Source: an uncultured Cellvibrio sp.
Lineage (GTDB): Bacteria > Pseudomonadota > Gammaproteobacteria > Pseudomonadales > Cellvibrionaceae
Direction: 5' to 3'
Length of the DNA stretch: 8,321 bases
Assembly: GCA_946482345.1 (NCBI GenBank)
Contig: CAMLRJ010000123.1
Location: 1-8,321 of the forward strand
The position numbers and the translations under genes were made by a program. This document shows, piece after piece, positions 1 to 6,452 of this stretch. Under the pieces are notes generated by a model. The model searched no databases. It was not told the DNA's origin and worked only from the letters and a program-made list of their open reading frames with translations. Positions within the stretch are counted from its first letter, which is position 1. Each line of letters opens with the position of its first letter.

Positions 1-804
1 CCAGAAAAAAGCCGCCTAGAAAGAGTCAAAGTTCCTGAGCGCATTGCCAATTTTGTTGCTCAGCAACCTAAAAAAGTAATCCCGCCAGAACCCAAGCTGC
101 CCCCCACTCAACCTGTCAAAACGATACCTGAGCCCACCAATAAAACCACTGTGTCGCGAAAAAATCCAAACGAAACACAAAAACCTTTAACCGAACAACA
201 ACAAAAAGCTCGACAAGTAGCAAGCAATAGCGGTCTTTTAGCATTAAGTAATGAGCTAGAGGACATGACAGATACCTCCAACATAGACACCAGTGTGCGT
301 GCCAAACTCAGCAATGCCGGAAGCAACACCGAGGCAACACACAAGATACAAGCAGTAGCAGGAAACGTTGCGCAATCGGGGAAAACGATTAATCAGGATG
401 CCATTATTGGCCAAATGGATAGCACCAAAATCAAAGATCGCACCACCCAAGGAAAAACCCTTGCCACAGAAAATGCTGACCAGGCAGCAAAAAATATGGC
501 CAGTTTAAATAGCGGCCGTTCTGGTTCCGATATTGGGCTGGTGTTTAATAAAAATAAGGCCCTTCTCTACTCCCTTTATGAGAGAGAAAGAAGAAAAAAT
601 TCAGGACTTAAAGGAAAAATCGTTTTCCAATTAACCATAGCCCCAAACGGCAAAGTCAACAGCGTTAGAATTATTTCTAGTGATCTGAATAATACGGAGC
701 TAGAGAATAGGTTGCTTGCCCGAATTCGTACGTTTAGCTTCTCACCAACCTCAGACTCAAATCCAGTTACAATCAATTATCCGGTAGAGTTTGTCCCCTC
801 GTAG
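1..804 (+). CDS. AgmX/PglI C-terminal domain protein (TonB-like), 5' end outside window
   Basis: The reading frame is open from base 1, so the gene enters from the left; 267 residues and the stop are visible. The GTG at 151 is internal and is not needed as a start. The first residues (RLERVKVPERIANFV) resemble the segment that follows the N-terminal membrane helix in this family. A proline/lysine-rich linker follows (about visible residues 24-48), then a long polar Ser/Asn/Thr/Gln-rich spacer (about 50-170). The C-terminal domain covers about 177-267: VFNKNKALLYSLYERERRK, GKIVFQLTIAPNGKVNSVRI, and the ending NYPVEFVPS. This is the TonB_C-like AgmX/PglI fold, typically anchored in the inner membrane and reaching into the periplasm, often encoded near ExbB/ExbD-type proton channel genes. 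Those partners would lie upstream and are not visible. The domain assignment is from recognition of the family pattern; the substrate is unknown. The gene converges on the T6SS operon and is probably unrelated to it. Confidence 0.85.
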   Translation, partial: PEKSRLERVKVPERIANFVAQQPKKVIPPEPKLPPTQPVKTIPEPTNKTTVSRKNPNETQKPLTEQQQKARQVASNSGLLALSNELEDMTDTSNIDTSVRAKLSNAGSNTEATHKIQAVAGNVAQSGKTINQDAIIGQMDSTKIKDRTTQGKTLATENADQAAKNMASLNSGRSGSDIGLVFNKNKALLYSLYERERRKNSGLKGKIVFQLTIAPNGKVNSVRIISSDLNNTELENRLLARIRTFSFSPTSDSNPVTINYPVEFVPS

Positions 805-858
805 CACTCAAATTTAGTTTTTTATTAAATTTTTAAAATATCTGACCTTTTCCTAACA

Positions 859-890
859 AAAAAGCAGCAATTTCGACCATGCTGCTTTTT
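859..890. terminator. Bidirectional intrinsic terminator between convergent genes
   Basis: A perfect 11-bp inverted repeat, AAAAAGCAGCA (859-869) and TGCTGCTTTTT (880-890), encloses a 10-nt loop. The arms end in A and T runs, so either strand gives a hairpin followed by a U tract. It lies 55 bp after the stop of the + strand AgmX-type gene and 25 bp beyond the last stop codon (915) of the minus-strand operon, and so can serve both. Confidence 0.85.
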
Positions 891-914
891 AATAAACTCA
901 CCTAAAATGGCTCA

Positions 915-1094
915 TTAATATTCAATTTTATATTTTTTAAGCACAAAGGGTAATTGCCTTATTGGATTTTGTAGTATAGCCAGAAGATTTGTAAGCCTGA
1001 CCTGAGCGCCAACCGCAGCGCAGTTGAGTGCGAGGCTAGCCCCTAGGGGCGTAACCATGCCCATGCCAGCAATATACAGCTTTTTATTATTCAA
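915..1094 (-). pseudogene. Truncated beta-ketoacyl-synthase-like gene remnant
   Basis: A 59-codon frame opens with TTG (1094-1092), overlapping the end of the TIGR02270 gene by 8 nt, and stops with TAA at 917-915. A Shine-Dalgarno-like AAGGGG (1109-1104) sits 9 nt upstream. Its first residues, NNKKLYIAGMGMVTPLGASL, match the classic N-terminal strand and loop of beta-ketoacyl synthases (V/I-x-G-M-G-x-V-[ST]-P-L-G). The resemblance fades after about 32 residues, the DNA becomes more AT-rich, and the frame ends in an unrelated-looking lysine-rich tail. A full ketoacyl synthase has about 350-420 residues with a Cys-His-His active site; none of that is present. From memory, genes of this type do occur beside TIGR02270, DUF2169 and DUF4150 genes in T6SS accessory clusters, which supports the identification. 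I infer a 3' deletion. An independent small protein is possible but less likely. Confidence 0.68.
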
Positions 1095-2376
1095 CTAGCG
1101 CAACCCCTTGCTTATGGCTTAAAAAGTATTTGCCAGTCTCTTCTAATGCAAGCTCCAATGCTGCATCAGCCCTGAGGCGTTGATTACCAACGTGGTAAAT
1201 GTGATGTAAGTGTTCTATAGACTCGATACTTCCACTGAGTAAAAAACCGTGAAAATATCTTTTACCGGGATTAAACCTATGCTGGTATCGCTGCCAAATT
1301 GCAGCAATTTTGGGCACATCGGGAAATGGCAAAAATTGATCATCAGTGACACTTAAGGCTTCATTTTGCGCGCCGTCATCAGGCAAAACCTCATCCAAAT
1401 CTGGAATGTCACTTAATGCGAGTTGATGCTCCTGTAAATCAATCCCCGTAATGGTGCTGAAGGCCTCACCAGCCAATCGACTTAGACTTGCATTTTGCAT
1501 TTGCCCAATAAGCCAAGGCACTGCTTGAGGATCACCCAAAATTGCCGCGGCACGAATAGCCTGCCGTTGCATTTTGGGATTTTGACTTAATGTAGTAATC
1601 CAAGCCCTGCCATCAGTCAACGAGCCACTTCTAAGCCCAACTTCAATTGCAAAGCCCTGTAGATTACCAGCCCCAATAATCCATGGAGTTAGCATGCAAG
1701 CTAAGGATTTATCGCCCAATAGTATCTGCGACCAAATCGCCCAAAAAACAACCTCATCAAATTTTGACTGTTGGGCCTGTCGAATAGCCGGCAATAAATC
1801 AAATCGCTTTAACTCCCCAGCAAGCCGAACGGCTCTCGCATAGAGAAGCGGGCTCTCTCGACAATCGTCACGCAATAGAATATTACTTAAATGCTCTTTA
1901 GGATCCTCGCGCCGAGCAGCGCAAACTGCAAGAGCCAAATATTTGTGCTGCAAGTCTTTACTGGTTAAGAACCTTTTAATCCAAGAATGTACTAGCCGCC
2001 CAGGCAACCAAGCCAATGCCGAAATCAATGCCCTACTGCATGCACAGTCTGATAATCCAACCTCAACAACTGTTTGAATATTTCGTATATCCAGGCTTTT
2101 AAAAGCCAAAACAGCAGCGACAAATACTTCGCCAGGTTGTTGCAATTGAAGCGCGACTATAGCTATTTCCCATGCCTCTTCCGGAGAGCAAGCAAGTATA
2201 TTTATCAATGAACCAATGCGCAGGTCATGCTCTGCCAAGTCGCTATAGGCGTAGTTTGGTTGATTTACGGCGCTGTCGCGCAGTAACCATAGAAAAGCGG
2301 CATCATCAAATGCTTTGTCTAGTTGCTGTTTATATGCGTCTGCCGCTACAGCCCTGATGCCAGGATTAAGCCCCAT
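1087..2376 (-). CDS. TIGR02270 family, HEAT-repeat-like T6SS accessory protein
   Basis: The product has 429 residues and is rich in leucine and alanine in helical pairs, with no signal peptide or membrane segment, so it is probably cytoplasmic. The clearest HEAT-like unit is at residues 268-310: MQRQAIRAAAILGD, then PQAVPWLIGQM, then LAGEAFSTITG. An acidic linker (about 322-347) precedes a conserved-looking C-terminal part with IWQRYQHRFNPGKRYFHG (360-377) and LRADAALELAL (401-411). These features match the TIGR02270 family, found in T6SS accessory gene clusters; its molecular role is not established. The ATG at 2376 lies 5 bp after the DUF4150 stop, so translation is probably coupled. Its last codons overlap the truncated ketoacyl-synthase-like gene. 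A scaffolding, adaptor or immunity-like role is conceivable, but the sequence does not decide. The length looks complete for the family. Confidence 0.8.
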   Translation of the reverse strand: MGLNPGIRAVAADAYKQQLDKAFDDAAFLWLLRDSAVNQPNYAYSDLAEHDLRIGSLINILACSPEEAWEIAIVALQLQQPGEVFVAAVLAFKSLDIRNIQTVVEVGLSDCACSRALISALAWLPGRLVHSWIKRFLTSKDLQHKYLALAVCAARREDPKEHLSNILLRDDCRESPLLYARAVRLAGELKRFDLLPAIRQAQQSKFDEVVFWAIWSQILLGDKSLACMLTPWIIGAGNLQGFAIEVGLRSGSLTDGRAWITTLSQNPKMQRQAIRAAAILGDPQAVPWLIGQMQNASLSRLAGEAFSTITGIDLQEHQLALSDIPDLDEVLPDDGAQNEALSVTDDQFLPFPDVPKIAAIWQRYQHRFNPGKRYFHGFLLSGSIESIEHLHHIYHVGNQRLRADAALELALEETGKYFLSHKQGVALVE

Positions 2377-2381
2377 CCAAC

Positions 2382-2762
2382 TTAGCCCATAATATTTTTC
2401 TTGTTATGAAACAGTGGGTCACCCATACGACACACATTTTTTCCCTCAAATTTCACGTCAAACGAATACATCATAAACTCGCATTCGCCTTTGGTTTTAC
2501 CGCTAATAATCCCTTTTTGTACTCCCGCTTCGTCACCAGTACTGGTTGAATAGACCGCACCTTTTACCATGGGCATTTTGCCGTCGGTTAGTACCGTTTT
2601 GGGGCCTTTACTGGTATCGGATGCCTTACCTATATTGGGGTAAGGAATGGGCACAACGGCAGAGCCAACCGGTGTTTTACACACATCGGGAAACACAGTA
2701 CTCATACCACCACTGCCCTTATGCGCTATACCACGGGTGTTGGCAAAAGTTGTTTGCGACAT
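2382..2762 (-). CDS. DUF4150 PAAR-like spike-tip protein
   Basis: This 126-residue protein carries the DUF4150 (PAAR-like) signature: FPDVCKTPVGSAVVPIPYPN (residues 24-43), then MVKGAVYSTSTGDEAG (65-80), GIISGKTKGECEF (84-96) and CRMGDPLFHN (111-120). PAAR and PAAR-like proteins cap the VgrG trimer with a sharp cone and can carry toxin domains. Here the protein ends 6 residues after LFHNKK, so there is no toxin extension and it is a stand-alone tip. Three cysteines (28, 94, 111) are present; in true PAAR proteins, Cys and His bind the tip metal, but I cannot assign ligands for this subfamily. An AGGTGA ribosome-binding site (2772-2767) lies 4 nt before ATG and overlaps the TAG stop of the DUF2169 gene, so expression is probably coupled. 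Its place between the DUF2169 and TIGR02270 genes is the usual accessory arrangement. Confidence 0.9.
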   Translation of the reverse strand: MSQTTFANTRGIAHKGSGGMSTVFPDVCKTPVGSAVVPIPYPNIGKASDTSKGPKTVLTDGKMPMVKGAVYSTSTGDEAGVQKGIISGKTKGECEFMMYSFDVKFEGKNVCRMGDPLFHNKKNIMG

Positions 2763-2770
2763 TTATTCAC

Positions 2771-3742
2771 CTATCGGCTAATACTGACGATCATTTTTTT
2801 AACGCTAATTGCCCCCCTTGGACAGGGTTCAGCAGCGCGCCAAGTTAATGTAAATTGCTTTTGATTTGGGTAGAGAGACAAAGTCTCCAGATGAAATTGG
2901 GGGGTTGCCTCCTGGTTTGCAATTTCGACTTTTGCCGCCAGCTTGACCAGGGGTACACGAAAATTTAATTCGCCATCCGGATGAAATCCAATTAAACGAA
3001 CTGCCTCCCCCCCCTGCAAAAATCCCGGAAAAATCTGTCCTGGAGGGGCGGAGTTTAAAAAGCGAGGATCAAAATCTTCTGGTAGAAAAGGTGCCCTTTC
3101 CCGCTGCCAGGTTTCGTTATAGGTTCCAGCATATTTGGCGCGAGCTGACCAGTTGGCAGGAATCGGACCAAAACCCCATGCTTGATCTTGCCCGGCCCCG
3201 GAAAATTGCAAAGGTATAACATTAGGTACTACTTCACCTTCTATTGCACCAGCAAAACCTACCCCCAGGGGATTTTCACTATATACATCTATATTGTCTA
3301 ACGAGTTTGTACTTCGCTTGCCGCCAAAGGATCTCTCCCACACCATTGGCATATTTGCAAATGGCTCTGGCTCGCTTATACGCCCATTTGTCCAAGCTCT
3401 ATTACCATAAACTCGCGCAACTTTTTTTAATCCGCCGATATCGATACCTACGTCCAAATATTTAACCGGCCTGAGCCCCAGGCTACAAGCCAAACCGTAG
3501 AGTAAAATATCTGTTGCTGCTTTGCCTATGTGCGCCTCAGAAACGGCTTTTAAACTGGATTGGCCTGGCTCGCCCGTATATTCATCAGCCAGGTGAATAG
3601 GAACCTGCTGCTCACTCAGCCTGAGCGTATCCCCCATGACGAAGGTTGCTTTTACCACAAGGAAAAGTGTGTCCACTCCTGTCTTATCCGGAAACACTTG
3701 AAAACCGGCATTAAAAGGCGTGTTGTTTGATAACTGAAGCAT
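2771..3742 (-). CDS. DUF2169 T6SS adaptor/chaperone-like protein
   Basis: The product has 323 residues from the ATG at 3742. Family landmarks are NNTPFNAGFQVFPDKTGVDT (6-25), VVKATF (29-34), the MVWERSFGG block (133-141), ENPLGVGF (156-163), GFGPIPANWSARAKYAGT (190-207), RAPFLPEDFDPRFLNSAPPG (216-235) and LIGFHPDGEL (250-259). DUF2169 proteins accompany vgrG/PAAR genes; in Agrobacterium a member is needed to load a specific DNase effector onto its VgrG, so an adaptor role is likely here. It is the short form, without pentapeptide repeats. An in-frame GTG at 3787 would add 15 residues overlapping the upstream gene, but MLQL matches the usual family start and has AAAGG (3757-3753) 10 nt upstream. 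That ribosome-binding site lies inside a small hairpin just after the DUF6484 stop. Confidence 0.88.
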   Translation of the reverse strand: MLQLSNNTPFNAGFQVFPDKTGVDTLFLVVKATFVMGDTLRLSEQQVPIHLADEYTGEPGQSSLKAVSEAHIGKAATDILLYGLACSLGLRPVKYLDVGIDIGGLKKVARVYGNRAWTNGRISEPEPFANMPMVWERSFGGKRSTNSLDNIDVYSENPLGVGFAGAIEGEVVPNVIPLQFSGAGQDQAWGFGPIPANWSARAKYAGTYNETWQRERAPFLPEDFDPRFLNSAPPGQIFPGFLQGGEAVRLIGFHPDGELNFRVPLVKLAAKVEIANQEATPQFHLETLSLYPNQKQFTLTWRAAEPCPRGAISVKKMIVSISR

Positions 3743-3751
3743 GAGGCTTAG

Positions 3752-3764
3752 GCCTTTAAAAGGC
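3752..3764 (-). promoter_or_regulatory. Hairpin covering the DUF2169 ribosome-binding site
   Basis: A 13-nt near-palindrome (GCCTTT, one base, AAAGGC on the transcript) starts directly after the DUF6484 TAA stop (3767-3765) and includes the AAAGG that serves the ATG at 3742. A stem of about 5 bp with a 3-nt loop could hide this site until a ribosome finishing DUF6484 opens it. The symmetry is visible in the sequence; the regulatory role is inference, and the hairpin is short. Confidence 0.35.
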
Positions 3765-4337
3765 TTAATTGACTTGCACTGAACCACCGAGGATGCGATT
3801 AACCCCAGTGGCCCTGTTCAGGATATATTTACCGCGAATGGATATTTTGCCATTTTTTGAGAGCGTGATACTGGATTCACCACAGCGTAAAACTATCTCC
3901 TCTTTTGCATCCAAAAGAATTCGCTCGCCATCAATACTCGCTCCTAGAGTGCTCTGCTCCACTTGCGGGAGCGCAAGGTCAAACACTTGTTGGTCACCGG
4001 AGGAATCAGGCAGCGTGCTTTTCGTTGCGGCTATTACCTTTTCTAAAAACAACTGACCAGGGCGATGTATAAGGCCAATTAGGACAAAATCCATTGAACT
4101 ACCTTGAGCCAACATCAGCGCCACTTCCCGTCCCGGAGCTATTCCTTCAAGAGGGATCATGGACACCTGCGCAAGGGTGACAACCCCTGGATAATCAATC
4201 AAACCCACCTTGGGCTGCCCAAGATCATTCAAACCGAGATATTCACCGGCCAACAACTCTCCCCTTGGAATTTTGTTGCCTTCAGCTTCCAGCAATTTCT
4301 CTATGACCTGGGCGGGATTTTCCAAGAGTGCATCCAT
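3765..4337 (-). CDS. DUF6484 protein, VgrG-tip-like spike accessory
   Basis: The product has 190 residues. The N-terminus (1-28) looks helical. A beta-rich section follows (about 29-92: LLAGEYLGLNDLGQPKVG, then VALMLAQGSSMDFVLIGLI), which resembles an OB-type barrel. A variable linker (about 93-132) leads to a beta-strand repeat C-terminus (133-190) with GERILLDAKEEIVLRCG and KNGKISIRG. The last section ends GVNRILGGSVQVN, a DUF6484-type ending. Its last 43 residues align without gaps to the last 43 of the neighbouring VgrG, suggesting a related triangular beta-helix. The ATG follows the vgrG TGA stop by one base, so translation is almost certainly coupled. It probably assembles with the spike or positions the PAAR-like tip or cargo, but no function has been shown that I know of. 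No signal peptide or membrane segment is seen. Confidence 0.82.
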   Translation of the reverse strand: MDALLENPAQVIEKLLEAEGNKIPRGELLAGEYLGLNDLGQPKVGLIDYPGVVTLAQVSMIPLEGIAPGREVALMLAQGSSMDFVLIGLIHRPGQLFLEKVIAATKSTLPDSSGDQQVFDLALPQVEQSTLGASIDGERILLDAKEEIVLRCGESSITLSKNGKISIRGKYILNRATGVNRILGGSVQVN

Positions 4338-4338
4338 G

Positions 4339-6345
4339 TCAGTTATTGGTTACCTTGCTGCCCTTAAGCACCACATTGCCAGAGCCTTTAACATTTATAT
4401 TGTTGCCTGAGATGGTAATGTCACCATTCTTTTTCATTACCAAAGATGCAGATCCAGTTTTTAAAGTAATCTGGTCGTCAGCTGTAAGAGTAATTGTCTT
4501 GGCTTTTAACGAGTACTCCTTGGTAACGTTCTCGGTATATTGGCCTTCGACAGTTTCCCGCAAATCCTTACTGATACCAATAGTCATATTTTTACCGATA
4601 GTTTCGGTATGGTTATCAGCAATATCTATAGTGATATTTTTTCCCACACTCAAAGACATATCCTTACCAATAGTCTCTGAGTGATTTTCACCAACATCAA
4701 TAGTTTTATTTTTACCTATAGACTCGGTTTGATTGTTACCAACAGATTTATTACGATCATTACCAATTGACGAATTTTCATCATGCTTAATTGTCTTGGT
4801 TCTGTCGTTATCAACGGTTAAGGTCTGATTATTTTCTACTTGGGTATCAAAGTTTTTTTCGGCATGCAAATATACTTGCTCCTCGCCTTTTTTATCCTCA
4901 AATCGCAATTCATTATAGTTATCAGGGGTTCCCCCCTTAGTAGAGCGAGTCTTAATACCGCTCTGGGTTTTAGAGGTATATGTAGGCTTATTTTTACCGT
5001 TATAAACAGCCCCAGTCACTAAAGGCCTATCGGGATCACCATCAATAAAATTAACGATAACTTCCTGCCCAATACGCGGAATAAATGAAGTGCCCCACTG
5101 GTTACCAGCCCAACTCTGGACAACGCGAATAAAACAAGAGCTATGCTCGTCTTCCTTTCCCTCTCTATCCCAAATAAATTGTACTTTTATGCGACAGTCT
5201 TCATCGATATAAATTTCTTCACCTGCGGGACCAACAACTACAGCTGACTGGGGCCCCGCCATGATGTTTTTCTTATGGACTCGCTTTGGTCTAAAGGGAA
5301 TATCCGCTGAAAAACAAACAAACGTATTAGAGTAAGTTGGTGCGCCATTATCACCGGAAAAGTAGCTATTATCGGTAGCATTATGAATAACGCGTGCCAA
5401 TATATATTTCCCCTTTTGAGACGCAACTGCATGCTTGGCCAATGTAAACTTGCCCCCAGCATAAAAACTAGAACAAGTACCTGCGCCATAAATCAACTCC
5501 TTATCTGCCTCTTCAGCTTCCAATGCAATTTTCACCAAATCACTGCCCAAACTTGGATCATAATAAGCAGGATATTCATAATGTTCAAAAGCGGTATTGT
5601 TAGGCAATGTACTCGCAGAAGAAATGGATGACGTTAGATTTTTTTTAGGCTCTTTAAAATTGTAATCATTCAGTGTCCATTTTCCCTTTTTAAAGTTCAG
5701 CTGCCGCTCCCAAGAATTTAGCTGGCTATGAGGCGCACTACCCTTGGAATATTCCAGGTTGGTTTCGCTGACCTCAGCGTAAGCATTGGGCTGATCTACC
5801 AATACCAGCGTATGCTTACCCTCTGCATGAGTAAAATAATAAGCAATGCCCTCTTCTTCCAATAAGCGTGATACAAACTGGAAATCACTTTCATTATGCT
5901 GAACACAATACTCACGCTTTTTCCCACCAACGGCACGAAAATCAAAATCACTAAATCCCAGATCCTTAAATACTTTTGTTACTATTTCTTTAGTAGTTTT
6001 TTCTTGGAATATGCGGTGGTCATTGGTCTGCGTAAGAAACCAAAGCCAAGGCATCAGCTCTATCTGATATTCGCGCAAATTGTCAGATTTAATTTCACCA
6101 AATACAAAACTGGAAACAAAACCGTGAAATTTTCTTCCTATTTCATTTTGGATAGTAATAGTTGCAGATTTTCCAACAATTTTACTTGGATCCACATCGG
6201 TATTTTCAGACAAAACGGTGGCATGCAAGCGAAAAAAATCAGAAATAGTTTCTGTCGCATTAAAACCCGTTAGAAGAAAAGTATCTTTACCTAGAGAAAA
6301 ATCTGATATTGATAGGAGGCGGTTTGCTTGAGTAAGTTTTGTCAT
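4339..6345 (-). CDS. vgrG: T6SS spike protein VgrG (TssI)
   Basis: This 668-residue protein forms the trimeric spike on the Hcp tube. Residues 1 to about 350 are the gp27/gp44-like base: early FLLTGFNATE, then REYQIELMPWLWFLT (91-105) and the hallmark YCVQHNESDFQFVSRLLEEE (146-165). The gp5 OB domain covers about 376-449 and contains FIRVVQSWAGNQWGTSFIPR (405-424), IGQEVIVNFIDGDPDRPLV (425-443) and TGAVYN. Fifteen octapeptide repeats (491-610) then build the beta-helix needle, followed by a VgrG-type ending (611-668). No toxin domain follows, so this is a non-evolved VgrG whose cargo would attach through separate proteins. The ATG at 6345 has only a weak AGG (6358-6356) 10 nt upstream. It lies 107 bp after hcp, beyond a strong terminator, and ends one base before the DUF6484 ATG. 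Confidence 0.97.
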   Translation of the reverse strand: MTKLTQANRLLSISDFSLGKDTFLLTGFNATETISDFFRLHATVLSENTDVDPSKIVGKSATITIQNEIGRKFHGFVSSFVFGEIKSDNLREYQIELMPWLWFLTQTNDHRIFQEKTTKEIVTKVFKDLGFSDFDFRAVGGKKREYCVQHNESDFQFVSRLLEEEGIAYYFTHAEGKHTLVLVDQPNAYAEVSETNLEYSKGSAPHSQLNSWERQLNFKKGKWTLNDYNFKEPKKNLTSSISSASTLPNNTAFEHYEYPAYYDPSLGSDLVKIALEAEEADKELIYGAGTCSSFYAGGKFTLAKHAVASQKGKYILARVIHNATDNSYFSGDNGAPTYSNTFVCFSADIPFRPKRVHKKNIMAGPQSAVVVGPAGEEIYIDEDCRIKVQFIWDREGKEDEHSSCFIRVVQSWAGNQWGTSFIPRIGQEVIVNFIDGDPDRPLVTGAVYNGKNKPTYTSKTQSGIKTRSTKGGTPDNYNELRFEDKKGEEQVYLHAEKNFDTQVENNQTLTVDNDRTKTIKHDENSSIGNDRNKSVGNNQTESIGKNKTIDVGENHSETIGKDMSLSVGKNITIDIADNHTETIGKNMTIGISKDLRETVEGQYTENVTKEYSLKAKTITLTADDQITLKTGSASLVMKKNGDITISGNNINVKGSGNVVLKGSKVTNN
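4516..4875 (-). repeat. Fifteen gp5-type octapeptide repeats in VgrG
   Basis: Residues 491-610 divide without a break into 15 units of 8 residues, for example QTESIGKN, KTIDVGEN, HSETIGKD, MSLSVGKN, ITIDIADN, HTETIGKN. Position 5 is a small hydrophobic residue (V/I, apart from A in the first unit), position 6 is often G, and position 8 is usually N or D. This period is that of the triangular beta-helix of phage T4 gp5. At the DNA level the 24-bp units have diverged, so this is a protein repeat rather than a recent tandem duplication. Confidence 0.85.
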
Positions 6346-6413
6346 GCCATTGCAACCTGTTTAGCCTTCACAAAGAAAAGCTTACTTCCTTGCCCGGAGG
6401 GGAGAATAACTTG

Positions 6414-6445
6414 AAAAATACTCCCCCAATAGGGGGAGTATTTTT
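6414..6445 (-). terminator. Strong intrinsic terminator between hcp and vgrG
   Basis: The two 14-nt arms, AAAAATACTCCCCC (6414-6427) and GGGGGAGTATTTTT (6432-6445), are perfectly complementary around a 4-nt loop. On the minus-strand transcript the stem starts about 8 nt after the hcp stop codon, and its last arm ends in a U run. It should end most hcp transcripts, protect the hcp mRNA 3' end, and allow limited read-through into vgrG. The arms are symmetrical, so it would work on either strand, but only the minus-strand use fits the genes. Confidence 0.88.
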
Positions 6446-6452
6446 ATACAAC

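Noticed and set aside
1039..1050. 12-bp perfect palindrome GCCCCTAGGGGC as a possible operator or insertion scar
   Set aside because: It is accounted for by codons for the TPLGA part of the ketoacyl-synthase-like N-terminus.
3743..3787. Upstream GTG start at 3787 for the DUF2169 gene
   Set aside because: It would add 15 residues not typical of the family and overlap DUF6484; the MLQL start at 3742 fits better.
4328..4684. 118-codon + strand frame opposite the vgrG 3' end
   Set aside because: Its hydrophobic stretches are the complement of the VgrG octapeptide repeats and it has no ribosome-binding site or family resemblance.
4516..4875. Regular 24-bp spacing that could suggest a CRISPR or tandem DNA repeat
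   Set aside because: The units are diverged, have no identical repeats separated by spacers, and are explained by the VgrG octapeptide pattern.
5896..6273. 125-codon open frame on the + strand, opposite vgrG
   Set aside because: It lies wholly inside the well-supported vgrG gene, shows no recognisable domain, and has a shadow-like composition rich in Phe, Ile and Lys.
6342..6371. Tiny frame (GTG, nine codons, KAKQVAMA then TGA) overlapping the vgrG ATG, as a possible leader peptide
   Set aside because: The overlap ATGA is suggestive, but the frame is too short and the ribosome-binding spacing too poor to support it.
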